A stretch of DNA of 64,000 nt, taken from Siniperca chuatsi. Lineage: Eukaryota > Chordata > Actinopteri > Centrarchiformes > Sinipercidae. Each line of letters opens with the position of its first letter. The first letter of the stretch is position 1. The DNA is taken from NCBI RefSeq assembly GCF_020085105.1, contig NC_058046.1, positions 8,532,675 to 8,596,674 of the forward strand. Direction: 5' to 3'. The notes beneath the pieces are model-generated. The model ran no database searches. It was not told the DNA's origin and saw nothing but the letters and a program-made list of their open reading frames with translations. Shown here in pieces: positions 1 through 11,873 of this stretch. A program made the translations under genes and the position numbers.

Positions 1-2741
1 TTATTAGATTTTGACATTATTAGCTGAAATAGCAGAGAGGCCCTGCTGTCATTATAAAGCCTTTACTTTCGCGCTGACTGCCAAATCTGTTTTGCACTAG
101 CTACAGACTGCCAAACCCAACAATGGCAGATTAGTGAAGCCCTTCTCCTGTTGCAGCAGAGGTTAATATAAAGTGACAGGGCTAAGTCCGCTCCGATTAA
201 GTATGCTGAGAGATATTACGGCAGTTTGTTACATCAGATCGTTATTGGATTAAACAGCATGCACAACAATGAAAGTTTAATTTTAATTTTCTGCAGGAAT
301 ATAAAACAGGCCCTGAGAGCGCTCCTGTCAGAACAAAGGCAGTATTACAATACCTTCTTGTTTTTGCTTCCCCCTTTGCCATTACTGGAGTGGCAGACAT
401 GAGAAAAAATGATGGTAAGTGAGGATGTCAACCTTTAGATTTTTTCTCCCTGAGGTTAATACATTATTTATAAACCAACAAAATTCAACTGCACTTTACA
501 AACCAGGATTTGGTTACCTAAAACATGGCGGGATACAGTAAGTATCAAAAATTAGATACTTATAATAATAATAAGAGCGATTTAATTTCCCACTGTTTAT
601 TGGTTTGGTCATCTACCGCTGTGCTGCAGGCAGCGAGAGCCCAGTTGCCCAGTGCATTGTTAGCTCTGCAAGAGGTCACTGCACCTGACCAATAAGCTGT
701 TATTAATCCTTACAGAGTCATCCATTAGCCCGTCCAATTTTTATGACCCTCTTCTTTATTAGATGAGCTATCAGCTGTCCATATCAGTCAGAAATATGGA
801 CTTCCTCATCTGGGCTCCAACACTGCCATCTTCCCAGAAGGTGTTGGCATGCTGGGCCAGGTAGAGTGAACCTGAATCCCAGCCAGGGGAGCAGGGAGGG
901 TGGGCGGTGGGGGGTGGTTGCTGAATCTGCCAGTCTCCTGGGGTATTCCCCACTGTCCCGTTACCTCCGATAAATCTCAGTGCTTTACGATTAGGTACAT
1001 AAAATGAGTCATAGATCTGGACGGTAAATAAGAGCTTGTCAGTGGGGCTGACGCCAGGCCCAGCTCCTCCTCCACCTCCTCCTCTGCCAGATAGTCCCTC
1101 TGTACCCAGGCCATCAGACTGCTGCTATTGAGCTGGGGCTAAAAAGGCTCCAATAAATAAGCCTGATATTTCCCTCAGGACGTCTACGGTGCCACCCTGA
1201 AGCATGCTTGCATACACTGAACAAACAAAAACATCCAGCATCAGAAACAGGACTGTCTGGATACTAACAATCATCTTCAAAATGGTATTGCACTCTTTCT
1301 TTCTAATTACTTGTCTCAGGACAAAAAGCCAGGAAGTCAATGGATCAATCTTTTTCAAGTATATTCAAACTATATGCTGGACTCCAAGACACTGATGTCT
1401 TTTAATGGACCTTCAATCCATACCTGCAATTAAGCATGCAAAATATCCCATTAAGTAACTCCACTTACAGTGTATTTACTCTGGTGCTGTTTGGGTGTTT
1501 TTCAGAGTGAGTCTTCCACGAGGCTGAGAGAGCAGTGGCGAGATGACCTGAGGGAGGAGTGATGGTCTCCAAATGCACTAACACAATGATGGACACTTCC
1601 TCTGCAGCGCCAGCTAATCATTGTTGCAGATTCGTTTACACTGGTCCAAAATTACTCCCTGAATGACCGCCTTTGCATATTAAACAGACAAACAGACAAT
1701 AGGGACACACTGTTGGAGGACATGAGAGCAGCTAAACACCAGCAGTGTCGTGATAGTCTGGGGAACAGTAGATTCATAATACTGTATGTACAAATGGGAA
1801 TTCACCGGCTGATTGATAGCATATTAAACAGAATTGTGTTACTGCCTATCCACTGCACATTTTGACAAGGCACCTGCAAAACTGTTTTCAACATACATCA
1901 GCACCTATTCAGCATAACTGCATATAAAGTGCATTGCATCTCACTGTACCAGAAAAAGGAGGCTATCAGGAGAAAGAAGTCTGGAGAGGAAAGCACAGAA
2001 AGTGCATGGCTACAGGCATGCAATCAGCTAAGAATTCAAAATCTCGCCCAGTTTATACAGTTCTATAATCAGAGAGCAAAGAAGAAAAAACAGCGCCATT
2101 GGCACAGCAGCAAGGAGATTCAAAACATTTTCATTAGTGAGCGAAAAATAAGTACTCCTTAGTGAAAGCATTGCTTCTTTTTGCATAAGTTTGATGTTTA
2201 AGACGGAAGATTAGGAGGACAGGGGTTTTTTTGTCAAGTCTGAACTCTGTAAAAGCCTTTCTTACTAGTTACACCATCTAATATATATTGTTGTTTCATC
2301 CATTGTCAGTCAGACACTGGAGCACCAAAAATATGAAGCAAAAGTAAAGCAATAATAAAAAAATGTAATTTCACCTATTGATTAAAGTTGTGATAGTGTA
2401 ATGCAAAAATGTATACGTTATTTTATTATTTTACAATTTTTTCCTGATTTGCTTCCTTACTGAAAATATGGTCAAAATAAAGAAACTAACAATATCTTTC
2501 CATTGAGGTTAAGAAAGATCTACTAGTCTACTGAAGACTGCATAGGGGTGTGCTTAAACAGAGGACACAAGGTAACGTAATTACACTAGTATTAAGCAAG
2601 AGTATGTGTTATTATATCTATGTGTCAATATGCCATTCTGCCTGTATGCCATGAAGCCAACATGCCACTATGTCAAACTAATTCCATCATGTTAATATGC
2701 AAACATGTCATTATATCACAGGGTCAAAATGTCATTATGTC

Positions 2742-2834
2742 GGGGCGCGCCGATAGCTCCCTGGTAGAGCGTGCGCCCCATGTACAAGGCTGAGTCCTTA
2801 CCACAGGGGCCCGGGCTTGAGTCCAACCCGTGAC
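2742..2834 (+). repeat. tRNA-derived SINE head
   Basis: A box A-like stretch (TAGCTCCCTGGTAGAGC, 2754-2770) is followed by a box B-like stretch (GGGCTTGAGTCC, 2813-2824). These are the two internal RNA polymerase III promoter elements of a tRNA. The middle (GCGCCCCATGTACAAGGCTGAGTCC) is not a tRNA anticodon arm but is familiar from a common teleost SINE head. The spacing is too long for a working tRNA and the cloverleaf does not close. No clear LINE-like tail follows, so the copy looks truncated or old. Confidence 0.6.
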
Positions 2835-4437
2835 TAGTCTTCCGGACTACAGTCTATTGTTTTGATATCCTTGTAGCTCAAACCTTCTGTTTATTTTATT
2901 TCAGATTTTCCGTCACTGCCTCAGTGTCCTTCTGTTGTCATCTGCTCAGTCTTTTATCTGTCATGACTATGAAGTGCTCCGGAACTTGTTTTGAAATAAG
3001 ATACATATAATATTATACTATTATTATAGTTATTATTAGGGATCCATGCACAACTGTTTTGTTTTGCTTCATTGTCTTTCTGCTCATTCTTCTTCCTCCT
3101 CAATGTGCTGTGGGTCCTTGCACACCATAGGACCCACAGCATCCAATCTTTCCTGACAGGTTTAAATTCTGCCTATACTCAGTCAGTAAAAATGATATGA
3201 AATGACCAGATTAATGCAGTATAATTAACAAACGCTTCTACATTTTGGCCGAAAACTTCTAAATCACTTGTTGTACAAATATTTCGACTAGATTTTCAGT
3301 CACAGAAGCAAATCATTTTGCACATATTGACAATATTTTTAAGATTTTATGCTCCATTGACTCAGCATTATTGAAAGAGTTTGGGGACTACCTACCATTT
3401 GACTGCTCTCAGCCATTCCACTTTAGATGTGGCATGTGTGTTGATGAAATCAGTACCTATAAATAAAAAATGTTTTAGCCCATCCGGTGCACAACAATAG
3501 AAAAATGCCTATAACTGGACCCCTCATTGGTTTTACCAAGTTTCATCTTGAGGGCTAAGACCAATCTCATAGCAAATTTTGTAAAATTTCAAATGTAAAT
3601 GTATATGTAAAGACACAATGTAACAACACTTGGCCAATATATGGCATTATAGTCACCCTCTACAATTAATCCACAGTACTTATGGTGCTGTCATTTTTAC
3701 TATGCATGTCCAGCTCTATGCTATAAAAGCAAAAGAAAATAGAAAATTAGCTTGTACTGTCAACTATGCAGTTTAAATTGTTGCAGATTTTATGTGAACT
3801 GATTTTTAATATCTGCATTATTTCAACTGGGTACAGTTCTGAAGTCGATAAGAATTATAAGAATAAAACATATTGTCTCTACTTGGTGTTCTGTCTGGGT
3901 CATTAAAGCTTCAGTCATTTTTCATGACTGAGTTTATGAAGTGTCTGACATTTTAAACCTAAGCTAATTGTCATTTTCACTGTAATATTTTCTAATTATT
4001 TTAGGGTTGTGAGTGACATGAACATATTTTAAGTAGCATGGAGTAAGTGATATTTTATATGTGCACTTTTATGTTCGTGTTTTCATATTATTGATTAAGG
4101 TTTTTGACTTTGATATATTGACTTGCCCCATCAGGACAGAACATTATTGATTTTACACCATATTGCACTATTTGACCTTGTTTACTGAAACATTTCACTG
4201 TGTTTCAAGGACACTGTGTGGACAACTCTATTTTTAATACATTTTTTATTATTTTGTACACATTTTTGATTTGTACATTTATGTGAAATTTGCCTATACA
4301 GTGGTGCCAAAGCAATACTATTACTTATATACTACTACTATATGTCATATATGATGAAATATACAGTATCAAGGCTGTCTATTTGGAGAAAAGTGGAATG
4401 TCAAATCAACCACCGATAAAGACCATGGGACATGTTA

Positions 4438-4764
4438 GAGCAGTCCTCCATATTGTCCCATTCTGACAGCATAGTATTTATATTTCATAAAAAGTTCTTC
4501 ACGCTGATCTTTACATCCTGAAGGATCTTTGAAGTGATCACACAAATAATATTTGGGGGTTGGGTTTTTAAAAACCAGATGTGCAAAATGAGGAGCTCTC
4601 TGAAGAAGGATTATCTCCTCATAATTCTGCCTATGTATCGAGTCATAACTAAACGTCGTCAACAGTTGCGGAGAGGTTCTGAACATTAAGTTTATGGGCT
4701 CCTCATTATTTAACATGTTAGGGTCTCCCCACAGCCCAATGAAATTTTGATGGCAGTATTACAG
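4438..4764 (-). other. Unrecognised open frame of about 105 codons
   Basis: A minus-strand frame with an ATG at 4716 runs to a stop near 4435-4437, giving 93 residues. It stays open for about 13 codons upstream of that ATG. Its composition is balanced and not low-complexity, with stretches such as YDSIHRQNYEEIILLQRAPH and FKDPSGCKDQREELFMKYKY. I do not recognise the family. The surrounding DNA is AT-rich, where long frames are rarer by chance, but no splice partners, homologous exons or poly(A) signal could be tied to it. It may be a fragment of an old mobile element, an unknown exon or chance. Confidence 0.15.
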
Positions 4765-7497
4765 CTAGTTTGTTGGCTCCTCACTCCTACTCACTACTTA
4801 TGCAGATGCAAATGAGTAAAAGAAGTCTCTTTGGACAGACCCACATTCGCACAGGAAAAGACATTAGGCTAATCCACCTTTCTGCTCTGATGTGAATAAA
4901 TATTCGCGACTGATCTTCCAAAGGGCATGATCAGAGAGTGTTGGATTTTCTGCAGCCTTGGTGGTGGTGCTGTTGTTGCAGACATACATGATGAGGCCAG
5001 ACCCCTGCCTGGACAGGCCAGGCACTGCAGTGGTGCAGTGATCTGAGGTAGCCATTTCCTACCTCTACATCTGCATACAGTAAAAAACAAACATTCTTGT
5101 AAATAAAGACGGTTGTCCAGCAACTGTCTTCCCAGCGACAATGGTATTGACCGTAGTCAGATGCTCCGCTGATTAAAAATTGATCCATTTTGAAAAATCT
5201 AATCAACTGAATAGGATTCTTTCATATGTGGGGTAGGGTTGGGTGCATTTGTTGGGGGTGGAGGGGGTTGAGCAGCTGCTGACACAGAGATGCAGACCTG
5301 TTATTAACCCCTGCACCTCCGTCCAGCCCCCTGCACCCTGCACCCCAGTTCACATCCCCCTGCGCCCCGGGACTAGACATGGACCAGACGGTCTGAATAA
5401 TTCAACAGTCTGAGAGAGGCTCTGGCCACTTGGCCTATTAATGCCTGCCAGTAGAGGCTAGTGGCTCTAATGGCCAGTCCAGAGGAGCTTCAGTTCCCAG
5501 TGGATGGGAGGAGGGCTGCTAACGCTAGGCTGCAGGGGATGTGAGAGAAAATTCATCAGGGGCTGAGGTCGCGGCAGGTTAATGATGCCGCACGTCTAGA
5601 CGGATGCTGGACTCACACCCTGCCCAAAAAGGCTGTGGGGGATGGCGTTGGGATGCAATAATATTTTTATCTTTGAAGGAGAACCAACCCTGCAATATTA
5701 AGTCTTGGGGCTTATTTATGAAAAGAGCAGCATTGTTGACTTTGACCATGATCCACAATTGAACCTGAGGTAAAAATAACAGAACACAATGAATATTTTC
5801 AAAACCACCGATATGACCAGACCTGATATAATATTCTGGTAGTCCACCTATTATTTAAGGCTAAATGAAAAGGAAGTGCAGTAAGTTACATTTATCACAA
5901 ATGGATAAAATGTTCCGACATAGCTGAACAACATTCATAATAGAGAGATTAAAAGATTGTCTACACAACCCAACTCTGATTACTCACAACCCCTTAACAT
6001 CAATGCACAAACAATCCCAACAGCTGGAGAGGGCCCTCAACTCCAGCACAAAGTCACTCAGTAATCAGGGCATCTCCCTCAGAGAGAAAGGGGATGATGC
6101 TCAGGGTGCGACTCTCATTTGGGAGCGGCTCAGGTTGCCATGTGGTCTATCACCTTGGTGATATGTGCCATGTGCATCCGCTTGGTGTCTCTGAGGGTGT
6201 AAACATAATAGTAAACACAGGCATAAGAAAAAATGACCCCCTGGGTGCAGCACAGATGATCCAGTCAACAACAGCAGCATACATGATCTGTGTGGCATCT
6301 ACCTGGAGGATTCCTAATAGAGAAAGCTCTCAGACAAAAAGTAATCATTGTTGCACCAGAACACTCAGTCATCATTCACTGTGAGGACAAATACATTAAA
6401 AAGTCCAGACAGAGAGGCAGAGGAATTCTTATTATCATCCACTGGAGATTTATGCACTTGAAGGTTGAGTTCTTTGAGCGAGTGGGCTTGATAAGTCTGA
6501 TGAAGCAGAATGAGTTTAGCCTTCAATAGGTACTATCTGTACTGGACTGCACCGCCACAACGCACGCTCTTCCCTTATCCGGGATCTGATGCCAAGCACA
6601 TTTACTGTTGAGGTCAACATCACTGCCATGATGAACCAAACCAAGGGCATCCCATGGAAGGCTACAGAGGGGACGCAGACACCCCCACGCCCATTTACAC
6701 AAATGTAATTTCCCCAGCTCCCCTCACTCAAGGTGACCAAGCACCTCATTCAGAGATATGCGCGAAATGATCCTGAGGGCCTCATCACAGCAGAGATTCT
6801 CCCACATTCAAAGCAAGTCAGCGAAAACATGCAGCGAGAGAAGCTCCTTCGAAAATACAAGACATCCATTTGGACATCAAAAATGTAGAAAATGTGCGGG
6901 CCAAGCAGAGAACCACATGCATAGCAAATTATTTTGCTTGGCTGCAGCTAAAATTACATGCTTGCTTATCATAAAGAAACACTGTATCACAGTCTAAATA
7001 TTGGTCCTGCATTAATAGTCAATTGGATAATTTCCATATAGCGTCAAGCTGAGATGAAATATTGTAAGGATAAACATTCCTGTGAGGTCTGCATAGATCT
7101 CCTGCAGTCAAGTACTCAGGAGAACCCAGTAGACTGTCCACTCCACATGCATGTCCCCTGGTTTGTCATACAAGTTGAACCCCCCCCCAACCAAATTTTG
7201 GTTCCTTAGGCATAATCTTCCTCCTGCTGCATACAGCAGAAGCCTGGAGCAATGTTTAGCTAAACCTGCTGGCCTACGTAGGCAGGGAGAGTCCCCAGAG
7301 GGCTGAACAATCAGACAATTTCAAGATCATGAAGCATTAAACCAATCCCGGCAGGGTACACTAATTAAACAGCCGAGCCCGGCACAGCCAACCAATCCCC
7401 ACAGAGCAATTAAATCCATCCCCTCTAAAACACTGTGGAACCTGTCTGGGGAAAACTGCAGAGGAGTGAGAGAGAGGAGAGAAAGAGGGAGAGATGG

Positions 7498-7522
7498 AGA
7501 GGGGAGGGGAGGGGAGGGGAGG
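7498..7522 (+). repeat. (GGGGA)n run, G-quadruplex-capable
   Basis: Four runs of four G separated by single A residues occupy about 7501-7520, inside a longer purine-rich stretch (GAGAGAGGAGAGAAAGAGGG) that begins near 7465. The pattern meets the usual G4N1G4N1G4N1G4 form. It lies in cux2 intron 1 and would be C-rich in the cux2 transcript, because cux2 is read from the other strand. Confidence 0.7.
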
Positions 7523-9763
7523 AAAATATCATAAAATTCATCTGGAAAAAAAAACTATAGGGAGAATGCAGCAGGAGGCTAACAAGGGAAATTGAAAAAG
7601 GAGCAACTCAATTCAGTTCTTTGTTCTTTTCTCCCTTTTTTGCATTAAGATTCAAAATGTCTGCCTTTTCTCTCAGCTGGGGGGGGGGGGTCTGTGACCA
7701 CATTTAAATGCAAAAATAGTGACCCTGTTGCGATCAAAAGTTGCATATTTAATTAAGATTACAAGGTCTAGAAAGCACTCGTGAGACTGAACGGAAAGAC
7801 AGAATAGCCTCAAGGCCGGCAGAGCTGCTAACACAGTTGCAAACCCTAATCAATACCCGGATGCCCTACACTACGAAAGTAAATGAACAGGTGACAATGG
7901 AGGCATGACATCACTGGGCCTTTCAGGGAACAACAAAACCAGATCAACTGAGAGGCAGGAGGCAGTGGAGAGATGCAGACTGATTTTGGGATGATACTGT
8001 ACCTCCTACACACCAGCAATAACTAATTAGACCGCATGTGTTAACATATATAATTGCTGACATTAATAATGGATAATAAATGAATAGGCCTTATTTTTTT
8101 CCAAAATCTCATGGTTAGATAGGCGAATTCTCCTGTTATGTTATTTCCCTGGAGAGGCTCCGACAAAGTGCAAGTGTGTTTTGGTGGTGTTGAAGAGGAG
8201 CCGAGAACGCCGAAGGGGTATGATTCGAGCGGGAGCGACTGCAAACCAGAGGTGTGGACAGGGAGATAGACTTGCTCTTTTCTCCACCGACTGAGGCGGT
8301 GTATAAATCACAGAGCCCAGCTTCATGTCTCCACTTCCTGTTCCTCTCCATTAAAAATGATAAACTGTACCTCTTGAAGCCACTCGCTCGCTTTAGGGTC
8401 CCAGTCTGCACCTTCCTGGTGAAGAAGCGAGAGTGCACGGCTCAGATTTCTTCTATCCCCTCCCATTGTTGGGGATGAATAAGAGAGTAATTAACTGTGT
8501 GGGGGTAGCAGCTGCACAAAGACAAGACCTGCTAACACAAGCCTGATCCATCTGCATTTCTTATAACACACCTTTTGTATTATTTTGATAAATAAGAGCA
8601 CATCTGCTTAGTAATAACAAATGCTAGTTTAATACTCAAAAGACCATCAAGAGGCCGTCTTTCTCAGGTCTTCTCTCTTCCAACTTAAATGAGGACAAAT
8701 GGGCCTTACAAATGGGTGGCATGCACAAGACTACTATTCCTCCAGTCTGGTAAACACACTCTGAGCAGTGGCACATAATGAGAGCAGCTGAGATCCCAAA
8801 AGACAACCTGGAGAAGGTAAGTGAAGCATTGATCTCATGAGTGTGCTGGGCCCAGGAGCACCCTTCACACCATGCTAACTCACGCTTCATGACAACCAAC
8901 ATCACACCGTACAAAAGCCTGGCACGTGCACATTTGGGGGGGAAAAAAGCATGCTTTTTTTTTGTCATGAAGGACAAAATGGACAGTAGAGGATTGAAAT
9001 ACAGCAAGTGAAACCTTGCCAAATACAGCTGAGGCATGCTAGGTAGAGAGATGGAGAGACAGAAAGAGACAGAGACTGAGAAAGGGAGGGCAGTGGGATT
9101 CATTGTAAGCCCAGTAAAATGAACAAGAAAAGACTGGTGCTCAATACGTCTGCAGTGGCGTCAGACAGTCAAAACAAATAAAGCCAAGGCCGCGGTGGAG
9201 AAACGCAGCTCAATATGGACTTGCTGGGCAGGGGACTGGCTGTCAGCAGGGAGAGAGGACACAGCTTTATACCCATTACCTCTCCCCTCCTGATGCTTCT
9301 GCCTGCCTCAATGTGAGGGAAGAAGAGGCTGCCCTACCGCCATGGAGCCGTCCTCCAGCAGACTAATGTGTCCCTGAAGTTTTGTTAAAGCTGGTTATTT
9401 ACTCCTGCAAAGCAATTGCTCCAGCCTAGGGGCAGCAGAATGGAGAACACACTGCTATGAAAAATCTGGCGTCTCTTGCTATGAAGCACTGTCAACTACC
9501 AAGGGGGCGTTCCTGCTGAAACACTGAAGGTACTGCTTTTTTGGCACAACGCTTCATAAGAGAAGACATTAAAACAGCAAGCCTCCAAAACCAGAAATAT
9601 TCAGGCAGGCAGCATTGTAGACAGAAAGACCAAAATACGACAGAGGATAATGACAAAATTCTTAGCACTCATTAGCCACAACAATTAGTGATCAATACTG
9701 TGAAATCATATGTCCACATGATGTCAATAATTTCTGCTGCTCTGGTTCAAAAGGAAGTGTAAA

Positions 9764-10085
9764 GGGTCAGTTCACACAAATTAAAAAAAACTCTCTCACC
9801 TCTAGTGGTATCTAGTCATAGAGATGGGTTTGGTTTTATTTTCTCAGGTTTTGAGAAATCAGTCTCGGAGATTTCTGCTCAACCCCAATAAAACTGTGGT
9901 GAATGGAATTTTGTTTGAGGTGCTCACAGCATTTAAAACATTTAACAGGAACGTCTCTTTCCAGAATAACAATGTCTCTGTTACTCTCTGAACATGTTGT
10001 CAACAGTTTTTGTTGGGACTATTTCTTTATTAGAAACTAGTTCCAATGAAAGATGTTCACAAAGAGGTCTATGGATTCTAGCCCT
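9764..10085 (+). repeat. Dispersed teleost short repeat (AAAGGGTCAGTTCACACAAA type)
   Basis: The stretch starts with AAGGGTCAGTTCACACAAA and continues through CTCTAGTGGTATCTAGTCAT and TTTTCTCAGGTTTTGAGAAA to a region ending in GTTCCAATGAAAGATGTTC. I recognise this arrangement as an abundant, unnamed non-autonomous repeat of teleost introns. A second head of the same type lies at 19681-19745 (AAAGGGTCAGTTCATCCAAA). Target duplications could not be fixed by eye, so the ends are approximate and the class is unknown. Confidence 0.5.
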
Positions 10086-11835
10086 GATCCATGACCATCA
10101 TACATGTCACGGGCCTGCGTCTTTATCTCCTAGAACTCAGATATTTCAGTCACGAAGTGACTCATAAAATTCATCACGGGAAGAAATGTAAAAACTCAAT
10201 CTTCTTAGCAACCTATAAGGTGGGAAAAAATATCAGGCAGGTGCAAAGTAACGAAATAAAAAACATGATTCACTCCAAATACAAAGGTCTCTTCCATTAC
10301 AATCAATACAAACTATGTAAAATGAAAATCAAAGCTGGAATAGGATTTCTTTTTCGCTTACCTAATGGAGTGCTGTCGGCAGCAGTGTGCTGCCACTGGT
10401 GGCCAGAAGCTATATTACCGCAGAACAGATGTAATACAATGGTATTCTCAATCATATAGCGTCCATCACCATTTTAAATGGTTTGTATTGATAGTAATGG
10501 AAGAGTCCTTTCTTGATCAGAGTAAATCATGTTTTTTTGTTGCTCTGCACCCACCAAATGCCGCTTTCCCCCCCACGTTATAGGTCACTAAAGATTGTCT
10601 ATTTTCACACTCTTCCCGTAACAAACTGTATGAGCCGATCAGGGACTGAAATGTCTGATTCCAAGAGATGGAGATGCAGAACAGTGATACGTAGCATGAT
10701 GGTAATGGGTCAGGGCTATGGATAGTTGTTTCTTTTTTGAACAATGTAAACAACAGAAAGGAAACTGCATTCACCACCTTTGCATATGGGTGGAGGCAGA
10801 GATCTCAGAAATGTATGTAAAACCAAAGCTAAATGCATGGCTAGAGGCCACTAAGGAAAGTAATTTCAGACACTTAAAAGAACAGATTTCAGGACATTTC
10901 AAGCACACAATCGCTGATATAGACAGTAACATCATCACACCCTGGCTTATCAAACAGGAGCACATACAGCAGTCTGCAAACAGGAGCACAAGCAAGGCAA
11001 AATGATTGGATAGGTATGGAAATCTACTTGAAGGAAGGTCAAAGTGATTAAGCTGACATTAATGACAGGCCTAGTCTTCCTGTGAGAATGCTCACCGTAG
11101 CTGTCTCTAAACCCATTTGTCATTCTGCTTCCAACGCTGAAGCATCTGCTTTGAAGTCTCTACCACTAATGCTACACAGAGAGGTTAAACAGCTTAATGC
11201 TGAAGTCTGTTTCACTCCTCTCGCTCTCTAATGTTCCCTGCGTTTTATGTACCGGGGTTATGGCTCCTGGATTTCACATCTCAATTTGCCCCAGATAGTC
11301 CTGTAAAAGCTCCCCTCTTTCTTATTTGCTTTGTTGTCCCTGTCAAAGGAAGAGAGGGGCAACCCGAAGGATATGGGTCTGTGACAGACATGCCCCACCC
11401 ATCGATTCACATTAGTGGTAATACTGAAAGCACGTTAAGACATGTTTATATGGGAGGCATGCACAACTCAAACCAGTGCTGATTATTATGATGGGGTAGC
11501 TTTTACATTTAAATACCACACCTAATCTTCTGAAGATTTAAAAGACCTGACAACAAAAGACAAGTCTTGAAAAATTAGATAATGAGCACATATAGCATCC
11601 ACTGTGGAGGTCAACATTAAAGCCTTTTATATCTATCATGGCATATGAATGAAATGATACAGTCATTATGATAAATAATACAAGATCTGAGGCGCTCTGG
11701 ACTTACTTACTCTCCACTACAATGAGATTATGCTGATGCATTTGACATTAACAATATCAGCAAACAAATATATGAAAGCATGAATGAAAGGGAGACAGAG
11801 ACCGATTTTCACAGCCAATTTGAGATTGCAGGGTT

Positions 11836-11873
11836 GGTGTGTGTGTGTATGTGTGTGTGTGGGGGGGGGAGCT
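11836..11873 (+). repeat. (GT)n/(G)n simple repeat
   Basis: An interrupted GT run (TGTGTGTGTGTATGTGTGTG) followed by nine G, inside cux2 intron 1. It gives rise to spurious frames rich in V and C. Confidence 0.85.

Noticed and set aside
2742-2834. Functional tRNA gene
   Set aside because: Boxes A and B are present, but spacing is too long, the anticodon arm is wrong and the acceptor stem does not pair. It is a SINE head.
8636-9103. 155-codon minus-strand open frame in cux2 intron 1
   Set aside because: Composition reflects repeats of C/T-rich sequence (SVSVSFCLSISLPS), no recognised domain, and no splice or promoter context.
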